This document shows positions 9,483-19,660 of a DNA stretch of 64,000 bases, one piece after another. This stretch comes from Calycina herbarum (taxonomy: Eukaryota; Ascomycota; Leotiomycetes; Helotiales; Pezizellaceae), in contig LLEY01000137.1 of NCBI GenBank assembly GCA_001414485.1, positions 1 through 64,000 of the forward strand, in the 5' to 3' direction. Position 1 is the first letter of the stretch. Each line of letters begins with the position of its first letter. The position numbers were made by a program, and so were the translations under genes. Under the pieces are notes generated by a model, which saw only the letters and a list, made by a program, of their open reading frames with translations, was not told where the DNA came from and ran no database searches.

Positions 9483-10850
9483 GACATATATGGCCAAGTT
9501 GGAAAAGACACAATTCTATTTTCGAAGACGAAATTTCAGGATGTAGGAGTAAAAGAACTTGGTGTAACGGCAGAAATCGACCATGAAAAACATCGAGTTG
9601 TTAGAAAGCTTCTCAACCCTGCATTTAGTTTGAAATCGCTGAAGACCAGAGAGCATATTCTGCAAGCCCACGCGAATGATTTGATTTCTCGCTTCAGAGA
9701 ACTGGGAGAGAGCGAAGAGGGCCTGAACTTGCTTGACGTATATATTACTTGCCCCCAAGTCTGAACATTGTAAACTGACCGAAGTAGTGGTTCTATTGGT
9801 GGGCTTGGGATGTAGCTGGTGATATGGCCTATGGAAGGAAATTTGATAATGTCAAAAATGGTGCGCAATATTTTGCTAGCTTGACCACGAAAATGAGACT
9901 GACTAGTATTTATAGCAATGTGTCACGAAACCTTGGCGGCGTTCATGAAAGTGTCTCTCTGGGGGACGATCTATCAAGTGTCTTCACGATTCCCGCTTCT
10001 AAAACCCTTCATATGGTTTTTGCTCCCGCCATCGCTTGTAAGATTGATGCCCAGACTCTTGAGATTAAGCCGTCAAGAGGTGAAAAACCGGCTTACCAAC
10101 AGAGATAAACTCGAGCATCCAGACATCTTTGAATATTTGATGCCTGAGAAGGGACAGCCTGATCCGAGCGAAGACTGGCTACTGTCGCATGCAAATGTTC
10201 TCATCGTTGCTGGATTTGATCTGCTTGCAAATTTGTCGACGAGCATAATTTACTTTCTAACTAAGCACCCGGAGAAGTTGCGGCTTATGGCAACAGAAGT
10301 GCGTGATGCGTTTACCAGCTATGATGAAATTGTTTCCGAGCCACTTCAAAGACTGAAGTATCTCCACGCAGTAATGGAGGAGTCGCTTCGTCTCTACATA
10401 AATGCTGCATTTGGGCTTCCTAGGCTTTGTCCTGGAGCAACCATAGATGACCATGTGGTACCAAAAGGGGTAAGAGGGTTTTCCTGAGTCAAACCATACT
10501 CGCTCAAGCTAACCAACATTAAATAGACGACGGTTGGAACCTGTTTTTTTACTACTACTCACTCGGAGAAATATTTTCGGAGAGCCCGGGAGTTCTGTCC
10601 CGAAAGATGGCTAACAAAAGATCACTTGCTTTACAGCCCCGGGTTCGACAGCGACGAAGAAGCAGCATTCAACCCATTTTCATTAGGAACCAGGGGTTGT
10701 CCGGGGAAGACAGCAAGCTCAATGCAGACGAAGATACTAATAGCTAAGTTGCTCTGGACTTTCGACATAAACCTAGTAAATAAGGGTGAAATTGACTGGG
10801 AAACCCGCACCAGTCAAGGTAAGATTTGTTCCGCGATGAGAGAGATGTAG
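9483..10850 (+). pseudogene. Cytochrome P450, 5'-truncated (exons 9483-9737, 9788-9860, 9916-10469, 10527-10850)
   Basis: Four exons joined by GT-AG introns of 50, 55 and 57 bp give 401 uninterrupted codons of a fungal P450. Recognisable parts are DIYG followed by DHEKHRVVRKLLNPAFS (B-C region), the I-helix LIVAGFDLLANLST, the K-helix ESLR, the PERW motif and the haem loop FSLGTRGCPG with its Cys ligand. About 100 N-terminal residues, including the membrane anchor, are missing: the frame meets a stop just before DIYG, next to the dead mariner copy. The I-helix has AGFDLLA instead of AG-x-D/E-T-T, so the oxygen-activating Thr is lost, and the C-terminus is short. It is most likely a pseudogene, although the remaining frame is open. 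An unseen distant 5' exon is possible. Confidence 0.75.
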
Positions 10851-11591
10851 GACAGAGTCTGGGATGTGGAAAAAGTAGCACACAAGAATTCCGAATTTGG
10901 TAGCGGGAAATGACAATTCCACAGCAGAAATGTAGTACTCATTCTTATGTGCGGGGAAGAGCATAAATCTCGCAGTAGTGATCATCATTGCATTAAACCA
11001 CAAACAATTCCCGTGGATGAAGAAAAGGAAACGAAACAGCCATTATTTCAAGACTTTAAATTTAAGAGTCAAGGTCAAGTAATTTCAGTCACCCAGCCAC
11101 TCCCCCTCTATTCCCCATCTGGGACTGACTATTGTTTCAGTCGTTAGACTACCAGAAACCCTTCCTAACAAGCTGACTCGAAGTAAGTAGTCTTTTATAT
11201 TAGAGAAAAAACTCAAAGAACTCTGAATTTCTTTGACTTGGTGTTCAAGAGCAATATCGAACCTGGCACATAACTAAGTGAAATTGTCGAATGATTTCTT
11301 TTGCGTGTTGCCTACCTAGGGCATAGGTGCACGGCATGTCAACTGATTGGTAAGGCGAAATTTATGGTTTGAAATCCGATCTCGCAAACGGCAAATATTG
11401 ATTAATACTGCAAGAGCGCCAAACACCAGAGGAGATTGAATTTAGTCACTGATTTTGGTGTTATTAAGCTTCATTCCATTGTCTGTCCACCAGGCTCTAC
11501 CTTGAAATCAACGAGAAAGCATTACACCAAGTATGGCAATTGAAATGGATCTTATTTGAAAGTATGCTAATTAGCTGACAAACGACTCTAT
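10851..11591. other. Intergenic, nothing recognised
   Basis: 740 bp between the P450 remnant and the convergent SprT-like gene. It has short frames only and no repeats or RNA genes that I can support. Confidence 0.5.
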
Positions 11592-12452
11592 TTACTCTTC
11601 AGGTTGTATTTCGCGAGTTGCCAATTCTAAACGTTCCCCATTTTCGATTAAGAAGTTTGGTTCGAACGCCGTCTCGCTGCTCGCTGAAAAGCTACGGTTC
11701 AAGTCATATCTAACACCAAAATGAACCTCAGTGGCGCGCTCTAATTGAAGTGTTGCCCTTAACCAACTTTTCCCGTGCCCTCGACGACCAACACCCTTGT
11801 GTGACCAAAATCGGTCACGGCATTTAACGTACTGGCAAGAATATATCTTGAAGAACGCGTGAGTCATCTCATGGAGGAGCGTATGACGGTATTCATCCAA
11901 TCGTTCCTTGACCGACTTGACTCTATCTACTCTCGTGGGAAACAGAAAGAGATCCCTTATTTTGATATGCACTGCGAAGTCTCCAGACGCCACAGGGTAA
12001 TTTGCTTGTCCAAGAAGATCGAAATCTTGCTCCCGTACAAACGAGAGATGGCACAGGCTTCGAAGTGTACCGCTGAAAAGAAGCTCATCAGATATTTGGA
12101 AATACTCAACTAGCAACACATCATCTTCGAGGTCTTTTTTCCGAGAAGCAAAAACCTTTGTCGTAGCGTGATATTCTTCAATCGCTTCCTTCTCCAGAGG
12201 ATGGAGGTTTGACTTTGACAGCTTCCCTAAATAGTTCTCAAGTAGGTTCGCAAGGTGAATGGGGCTGTGCGTATAAATATAAATGGCGGAAAGATCGGTG
12301 ATCGAGAATTTCGCAGGGTGATCCGCTCTTGTCTTTTTTGCCTCAAACTTTTGCTCATCAACCCAGCGCGCAAAATCCGTGTCCTCTTGAGGAAGACCAT
12401 ACTGAAAGCGAGCTCGAATGATTCTGGGAAGCGGGCTATGAAAGTTGCTCAT
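11592..12452 (-). CDS. SprT-like zinc metalloprotease domain protein, 286 aa
   Basis: Single exon with its ATG at 12452. Residues 190-230 contain LLHEMTHAF, an HExxH zinc motif (H194, E195, H198), followed 28 residues later by GHGKSW with H226 as third ligand, the arrangement of SprT/Spartan-type proteases. The N-terminal 150 residues are not recognisable and there is no signal peptide or transmembrane segment, so it is probably intracellular. Spartan relatives cut DNA-protein crosslinks; no ubiquitin- or DNA-binding motif is visible here, so the substrate is unknown. Fungi carry several short SprT-like proteins of this size. Confidence 0.85.
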   Translation of the reverse strand: MSNFHSPLPRIIRARFQYGLPQEDTDFARWVDEQKFEAKKTRADHPAKFSITDLSAIYIYTHSPIHLANLLENYLGKLSKSNLHPLEKEAIEEYHATTKVFASRKKDLEDDVLLVEYFQISDELLFSGTLRSLCHLSFVREQDFDLLGQANYPVASGDFAVHIKIRDLFLFPTRVDRVKSVKERLDEYRHTLLHEMTHAFFKIYSCQYVKCRDRFWSHKGVGRRGHGKSWLRATLQLERATEVHFGVRYDLNRSFSASSETAFEPNFLIENGERLELATREIQPEE

Positions 12453-13101
12453 GTTGAGTTTGTGCGTGCAAAGTACTGTGGTGTATGAAGGTCCAAATGA
12501 TGGAATTTTGATTTGAAAATAGTAACATTTTGGGTATTCCCTATTTATTACATCCGGCCCCGCAGAAAACCACCCACGGTCTTAGAACAGCGATAGAGAA
12601 AAACTGCAAACTATCAAAAGTGCTATTGTTATGAAACATCACGAAAGACACAATGGGCTTACCAGCTGTGACTATTCCTTTACAACTCATATCACAATGA
12701 GTACGGGAAAATACGTGTATTGGAAAGTGGGTAAGGACGTGTACTTTCTAATGCTTAATTGTTAATAAGGATGAAATAACTTGCTTGCACATATATGGGC
12801 TGGGAAGAATAGGAGAAATCTCGCGATTGAAACATATGGAAAGCAGAAATCCCTTTTTAAACAAGTCGAGCCCTGATCAGGCCACTACTACGGGTTTGCT
12901 CGGGATTTCATCAAAGCCTTGCTTGAAAATATCTACCCCGCAAATTCTGATCAAATCTTTCGACACTTTCGACATTTGGTAAACCAGAGTTAGAGAACGT
13001 GAATTCCCAAGTCTCGATTCTCACGAGGTCTCTCCTACACACCCCACCCCCAGAAACCTGCCTCCAGCCACCTCGCTTGTTATTCCCCACACAAAACAAT
13101 C
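12453..13101. other. Intergenic, nothing recognised
   Basis: 650 bp upstream of the SprT-like gene and downstream of the CinA-C gene. No supported feature was seen. Confidence 0.5.
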
Positions 13102-14377
13102 TCACAATTTAGCCTCGCCCTTCAGAACCTCTCTCAAAAACACCAACCCCTCCCTCGCAAATGCAACCATATTCCCCTCCCTATCACCAGCCAAACCAGT
13201 ATCAAGTTCCTTAGTAAATACCCCCTTTTCAGTTGCAATAGCTAGGGCGACGTATCCCCTGAAGAGGTATGAATCATCAGCACTCTGTCTCTTTCTCTCT
13301 TTGAACCCCCCAATTGACAGATTTTCAATATAAAACAACCTGCACTCAAACATTCTAAAATTTCAAACTTCCATGGACTTTGCATGTAGCAAAGAATGAA
13401 AGGAAACCCAGGAAAGCCGAGGGTGAAAGAAGGAGGAGAATACTCACGGAGTTCTATTCTTCGTATTCCCTCCCGTGGGACCGGCAGTCCCCGATTCACA
13501 GATACAATATGTACCACCTAATTTCTCTCTTACATTCTTCGCTAGGAAACTGACCACTTCGGGTGTTGGACCGCGATAGTTGGTTGTGTGTTCTTCGGTC
13601 CAACCAGCTTTCGAAAAGGTCAGCAAGTTCTCATCGATCCATATCTTGATTCAGATTCAAGATCGATGGCCAAAATTGGAGAGGAACAAAGGAACGTGGC
13701 GGAGTCGCGAAAGGGTGGAAGATAATCAGCGGAGGAGTAGAAATATGGGAGCATACCAAAAGCGACCCTTGATTCTAGAGTATACAGCTATTCCCCATAA
13801 CATCAGTTCAGACTCCGCCAACCCAAAACAGGATGGGGAAGACAATGAGTGAGGTGAGACACACCGTAGCACCACCCTTATAGAATTTACTCGCGCCAGG
13901 TGTACTCAGAATACTCGCAGAGATAATACCACCAGCTGCCTACAACAATTTGTCGTCAGCTCTTCAATCCCAACTTGACTCAACCAAACCCTTCTCCCCC
14001 CCTCGACCTCTTTCGCTGGGCTACCTGGTCCCATCCCACAGAGCCTTCCAGGGAACTTCCAGGGGACTTGCACCACAAACAGATGCATGAAAGAAATCCA
14101 AACCCCGAACAGGAAATTTCAAAACACCCAAGTACACAAGCAACCAAAAATTCCGTCTCCCACCTCCCACCCCTCCAAAACAAAGAACCAAAAGCCCAAA
14201 CAGGAAAAACACAAACAAATCCTCCAAATCCCAGACAGCAAGCCAGCCAAAACAAAAACAGAAAGGCAAACTCACAGTCTCAGCCACACAAACGCTCTCC
14301 CCCTTCTCCCTCAACAATCCCATCACCTCCGCCACAACGCCCCTAATACTCTCTGGTGGAAACTCGCTGGCTGCCAT
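13102..14377 (-). CDS. CinA C-terminal-domain protein, 174 aa, 5 exons
   Basis: Exons 14276-14377, 13865-13939, 13757-13787, 13448-13607 and 13102-13258 join in frame to 174 aa. The product is a stand-alone CinA-C domain: VCVAET-AAGGIISASILSTPGASKFYKGG matches the AESxTGG...PGAS...GG core, GWTEEH follows, then CESGTAGPTGGN and a GYVALAIATE strand. In bacteria this domain is a nicotinamide-mononucleotide deamidase that recycles pyridine nucleotides; the same activity here is inference. The first motif reads AETAAGG rather than AESCTGG, so the usual nucleophilic Ser of AES is Thr. Intron 1 is long for this locus (336 bp) and mostly open; the others are 77, 149 and 189 bp. No targeting peptide is evident. 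Confidence 0.85.
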
Positions 14378-15185
14378 ATTTGCTACTTTCGAGAACCAAA
14401 TAATTCTTTCCGATAAGTTTCAATTGGAAAGAGTGCTTAAGTCGTAAACCGAGAGTGTACCCATGACGTCTCCAACCCACGATTGACAAATCAAGTGAAA
14501 GTGGGGTACACCACCGTTCCGGCGGGGTTACGATGACCCCTCAGCACCATACCACCCAAAAACTCAAAGTGCAAGAAAAGGAAGAGAGTAAGCTCCCCCC
14601 CACCCCAAAAAGGAAAACTTAGAAAAACATGCCTCGGTTCGGCTACGTCCTACCGACGGCTACTTGCAGCTTTTCCGTCAATCAATGGGGCACCTTCTCC
14701 AATGTTTACTACCTATCAACTCCAAAATACGAACCTCTAATTATACTATACTCCTACTCAACTCAAACCGAAATGAGCGGTTGTCCCAACACAGCAAGGC
14801 AGTTAAATTAGTATGAGCCAAAAAACCAATTGTTCCAACGATCTAGGTTAATTTTCTACTTGGGAAAGCGGGAAGGCGCGAGAGCCTCCGTCGCTCCTAC
14901 GGCATGCACCACATGCCCACGCGTACTTTGTAAGCTATGGTATCACTGCAAAAGAAGTCAACAGGAAGGCTAGCTTGTTGTTCGATAACATATTTTATTT
15001 GAAAGAAATTCGAAAAGCTGCATGTGCTTTCTTCACATGAGCATTCGCAATTACTCTTGTGCATCTCTTTGCTAGTAAATAGTGTTTGTTTTTTGCATGG
15101 GACCAAAGGTTCATTGACTATTGAGCTGGACCAGATTGTACATAAGCCCGTGGATTCCCCAAATTCTAACCAGAAGTCACCTCTC
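14378..15185. other. Intergenic between divergent genes
   Basis: 800 bp shared promoter region between the CinA-C gene (minus) and the unknown gene at 15186 (plus). The frame of the latter stays open upstream to 15024 but without an ATG. No motif can be assigned. Confidence 0.4.
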
Positions 15186-16085
15186 ATGTTCCTGAAATCA
15201 AAAAGAACCAGGCAGCTCTCCACAGAAGCTGCCACACAAAAACGAAAGCCATCCACAGTGGGGACCACGAGCAGTATGTCCCGGAGTCATCGTTCTGACA
15301 AGGAAAAGTTCAACGACACCACTACTTTCCAGCAGGTCTTCATCCCAAGGTGGCAGCTCGGCTTGCCAGGGCTTGAAGAATTGCCCCCTCTCTCGGTGTA
15401 TGTTCCAGCGCCCCGCCCTCGCATCGGTACCCAGCAACCAGTCAAGAACCAAGCATTGAGCCGAACTACACAACGAACCCAATCAATGTACGACAACGGA
15501 GAAAGTCACCAATCGCGGAGAGAGATTCCTTCCTTGAAATATGCCATGGGTGTATTGTATCGGGAGCTGGACAATGCCACGTCATTCTACAAAGGTTTCA
15601 AGGACAGCTTCGACAAGGAAACCCGCGAACTCACCTACATCCCCCAGGACAAGCTGGATGATATCTGGGCGGAGAGGGTGAATGAGAAATGTCAGGTAGA
15701 CGACGAACCCGACGAATTTGGTAATACCGACACATCTCAGGCCAATCAACCTCGGGCTCAGCAACCAAAATTCTGGAAGAGATTTGTAGACACAAAAAGA
15801 AATGTCGTTCGCTCTGCCGATGAAGTTCTCGACTCCGTAGCCCTCTCGAGGAAGAGAGCGGCCGATTCCAGCACCCAGATCCATGCTATTCCAGCAAAGC
15901 ACTTTCAAGATAAAGTTTCCTTCGCCATTGATCAGGTGAAGGAGCTCATGGACCTGGCAATGTTGTCACCCGATGCATGTGCGGCACTATCTCGCGAATT
16001 GGGATCTCTGAAAGATTTGGTCAACCCCAGAAGTGAGATTCTGAAAGAGTTGTACAAGTCCAAAGGCTTGGATGACGAAATCTGA
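15186..16085 (+). CDS. Hypothetical basic protein, 299 aa
   Basis: Single frame; the first in-frame ATG is at 15186, although the frame is open upstream without another ATG. Not recognised. The N-terminal third is Ser/Thr/Arg/Lys-rich and probably disordered. Residues 110-160 contain a SLKYAMGVLYRELDNATSFY segment, and a helical C-terminus about 240-295 contains IDQVKELMDLAMLSP. It has no signal peptide or transmembrane segment if the 15186 start is right. An upstream exon is possible. Confidence 0.6.
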   Translation: MFLKSKRTRQLSTEAATQKRKPSTVGTTSSMSRSHRSDKEKFNDTTTFQQVFIPRWQLGLPGLEELPPLSVYVPAPRPRIGTQQPVKNQALSRTTQRTQSMYDNGESHQSRREIPSLKYAMGVLYRELDNATSFYKGFKDSFDKETRELTYIPQDKLDDIWAERVNEKCQVDDEPDEFGNTDTSQANQPRAQQPKFWKRFVDTKRNVVRSADEVLDSVALSRKRAADSSTQIHAIPAKHFQDKVSFAIDQVKELMDLAMLSPDACAALSRELGSLKDLVNPRSEILKELYKSKGLDDEI

Positions 16086-17148
16086 GGTACGAAAGGTTCC
16101 CGCGAGTGGTTGGGTGGAAGGGGGTGGGGAGGGAGGTATGGTATATGTGGTTCGACCTCACCTTTGTTGGATGAATGAGACTGGGTGTGCGGAGGAACAA
16201 TTGGTCTGGCTGAGCAATGTTCTCGGGGTTCGAGGAAGGATGGGTGGAAGGTCGTGGGTAGAGAAATGTGATCCTAGTGTCGTTGAGTCACAATCTCAAT
16301 TAGCAGTATCCTTTCTCCAATGCGAACAGAATTGAATCCCTTACCTTTTGAGAAAAGATGGGTGAAGCGTCGTCCTCAACAGAGTAATCGGAATCGAATT
16401 GTACCTGTCCCAGGGCCACAAGTGACCAAGGAACCAGCACGCCGCGTATTGCACTTAAGTGTCGTGCCGTAGCACACACAATCTTCGCAATGACCCTCCC
16501 ATAGGAACACGCACACCGACTTGTCCCCGCAAGCAGGTATATAGAAGGTGACGTGCCCTGCTTTTCTGATGCCAATTGCAGACGTGAGATCACGCCGAAC
16601 CCTCGCGGGCAGACCTATCACTCTGCCTTTTGAGGGGTCGAGGATGAAGGTGAATTGAAGAGTACTCCGAATTTCTCATATGCATAAGAGGCCATCGTGA
16701 TGCGAGCACCGTGATGTGATTAGCCGCGACCCCGAGGGGTCGAGCGACAGATCTGTTTGTAGCATAGAAACGCAGCGTTGAAGAGGACGACGCTTGGGGG
16801 AAGGAAAGGAAGAAAAAGTTCAAGCTCGAAGCTCAAATATCGAAAAGTGCGCTTTGAGCTCGCTTAGAAACCCGTAGTCCCGCAGCACGTGATGAGGGGT
16901 CCTTCGGAACAAGGTAATTACGTCAAATGCCAAGCCACTTTGAATGAATGCACAGCCACACAGTGACGATGCGAACGCCCAGCATTTTTATACCAAGCCG
17001 ATTTAAGTGAGCAACATCCGATCCTCCTTCCTCCAACACCCCAATCAAAATAATACAACGCTTGTCCTCTACATCTACGAACTCCGAATCTAAATTTTAA
17101 CTACCAAACCGTCTACTCTGATCAACACCATCACCGACCGCGATCAGG
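16086..17148. other. Intergenic, nothing recognised
   Basis: About 1 kb upstream of the zinc-ribbon gene. Short overlapping frames at 16300-16820 look non-coding. A TATA-like tttttataccaag is at 16985-16997. Confidence 0.4.
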
Positions 17149-17664
17149 ATGTGTTTCATCTTCACCTGCGGAGAGACTGGTAAGGCTTCCGGCTTCCCTT
17201 GCGCTTGCCACTTTCCCCCTACACCGAATATCCAACTGACGTCCAACCACCACAGAATTCACCAAAAACCTTCAAGGCTACGAGAATGTCCTATGCCAAT
17301 GTCATAACTGTGTAAGTGCACTTCCCTATTCTACCATCTACCGTCTGGCAGCCTTGTTGGAACCCCAACTAATGCGACACAGGGCAACTATTCGGCGAAG
17401 GTTATCAAACGAAATCCATGGTTTACCTTCTGCTTCGTTCCTGTAATTCCTCTCAGCATCCACGGTCACGAAGATGTCGTCTGCTCCATCTGCCGATTCG
17501 CACAACCACTTCCAAATCGACAAGATGTTATAGCCCAGGCAAATGGCGGAGGAGGCGGAGGGATGCCTTTACAAAATAATCCGCAAGGAGGACCACATCA
17601 AGGTTGGGGAGGTCCTCAGCAAGGTGGTCCGCCTCCAAAACAGCAGAATATGCAGTACGGATGA
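17149..17664 (+). CDS. Zinc-ribbon (type 15) small protein, 122 aa, 3 exons
   Basis: Exons 17149-17179, 17256-17311 and 17383-17664 splice in frame (introns 76 and 71 bp). The product starts MCFIFTCGETE, a conserved opening of fungal zinc-ribbon-15 proteins. C26-x2-C29 (CHNC) and C63-x2-C66 (CSIC) form the probable zinc site, on either side of a hydrophobic WFTFCFVPVIPLSI segment. The C-terminal 45 residues are Gly/Gln/Pro-rich and low in complexity. The function of this family is not established; the hydrophobic loop might contact membranes. The first two exons are very short. Confidence 0.85.
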
Positions 17665-19660
17665 TACGGAAATGATGCGATTTCGAAATCGTGAATCCGA
17701 CCGAGGTTTTGGGATAGAATGCGGGCGGATATTTGAAACCTTCTGTGGATAGTGGGATGTATAGGGAGTTTTCAAATTGCGCAACTTTGAATTTGCATCG
17801 GAGTCTGATGGGTTTTGGCGGATTGGGTGGGATTTGGTTGGTTAAGCGTTAGGTGTATTTCTCTGTTTGCGACCGTAGTGGTGGGATACTTCCAGTAGTC
17901 TGGAATAATACAAGAGTGTCAAATCTCAATCATCAATATGTCTGTTTGTTTGTTTGAAAATCGCGATTTTGGTGTCATTTCGAAGTCTCATGGGGGTTCA
18001 TTCTGCAAATTGTTGTTCTTTTCTGCAATTGTCGAACGTCTGAACATCTGATAGTGGCTGGCTGGGCGTGACCTGACAATCTTGGGCGTCCAATGAAGAG
18101 TCTTTCCAAGTCTGGATATTACCGCAAACTGTTTTTCTTTTTCGAAAGTCTGAGACCCATTCCTCGTGGGGACGGTTCGATGTCTTTGCAGCCATCAGCT
18201 TGGATTCCACCCGTCCCCATGCCGGTATCCTATTTCCATTTCCCTTGAGGTTTAAGAATGGAAAGGGTAGCTGTCCACGTGAGACGCACCTGTGTTAGCT
18301 TCAACTGCAAGTCGACATACCTTATCTCTGAGGTTTCGAGACGCGGAGTACCAATCAAGTGACCATTCTTTCAATCTTTGAAAACTCTTCAAAATCAAAT
18401 TCTCAGCTGCTTCTTGGATGATGAAAAATTTTCACATCCGAAACGAAAATTTCGTGTCCAGAAGGGTACTTTTGATATCAAAATCATTAGAGTTGTGTGG
18501 GGTAAGAAAGCTCCCCGTCGCCCAAATTCCGGGGCGAAGGGCCTTCGGCGAGAGAGCATCAAGGGTTTGCGATGGGACAGGATGGGGAAGTAAGCGAGAG
18601 TTTATTTTGATTTTTTTTTAGAGGGGTCTATTTCAAACGAGCAAACCAATCTGGTGGCTGAGACGAAGTTCTGAAGCACCAATCCCATCGTCTTTGCCAT
18701 CTTATTTTCCGGAGGTGACCGCTTAGTCGTCCGTAAATGCAATGCTTATCCCACCTTCTGGAGCTTGTCAGACATCGTACTGACTGACGATTGAGAGACC
18801 GTTGTTGAAAAGCTATGTCACTTTGTATGGCCCATGCTCAGTTTGGATCTCACACCTTTTTCGCCTCTATTTTTGAAGCTCACTATTCGCTCATCTCTCT
18901 TGATCATCATGTTCACTTCCCCATTCCAATAGCTAACTAAATGGCCTCGCTTCCAAACCGTTCTGCCTTATCGCGGCTGTTAGGATTTGACTTTGATAAC
19001 AGCTGCATTCAACCAATCAGCCTCAGCGATTGCGAACTCAGGGGGCCAAAGCTCCCTCGCTTGGTATGCAGGTGTTCACGCTAGCCCACGTCGTGCATGC
19101 TCCCCGCGTCACTGCAGTTGTGGTATCCATTACTCACTCCAGATCGCTTCACTTTTCTTATCTCTATCTCACATCAATTCCATTATCAAAACTTTTCAAC
19201 CAAACATGTGAAGGATAGAGACCCTTTACCAGACTTTTTCACGCCCCTCCCCCATACAATTTCTCTCCGGTACTTGTCACACCCTTTCCGAAGCCGCTTG
19301 CATCCCAGCTATCACGATCTAGACGCATACCAGAGGGTACGGCATCATGCAGTAGCTATGGGCGTGCCGGAAATCTTCTCCTTGTTTTTTTTCTCTTCAA
19401 GCCACGAGCACGGCAGTAGCTGTGTCTCGTCCAGTTAAGTCTCATGTTTTTCTTGCTTCAAGGGTTGAGTAGCGACGAGAGGGCTATTTTCACTTTTTCA
19501 CTCGACATGGATCTGAGAGCTCCCCCACCCCCGAGGCTGGAGATCTGACCCAGCTTGGGCAAGGTTATATTATCTGTCGCGTCCCCCGCAAGATAGTACT
19601 TTTGTTTCGTAGGTCAACTTAGAAGGAAGACACAGCACTACTTACAAACATATCGGAAAT
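17665..19660. other. 2-kb intergenic region upstream of the urea transporter
   Basis: No gene is supported. It ends in the promoter of the DUR3-like gene; GATA-type sites there are listed separately. The CT-rich stretches at about 19100-19400 are typical of fungal promoters. Confidence 0.4.
19159..19596. promoter_or_regulatory. Candidate GATA-factor (AreA/Nit2-type) sites
   Basis: HGATAR motifs on either strand: TTATCT at 19158-19163, CTATCT at 19164-19169, TTATCT at 19570-19575 and AGATAG at 19591-19596, the last two within 100 bp of the urea-transporter ATG. Paired GATA sites upstream of urea and purine uptake genes are known targets of nitrogen-repression activators. HGATAR is short and common, so this is only suggestive. 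Confidence 0.3.

Noticed and set aside
13940..14275. Reading the open first intron of the CinA-C gene as coding
   Set aside because: It would insert a Phe/Cys/Leu-rich stretch into the middle of the conserved AET...GG core; GT-AG splicing restores the family sequence.
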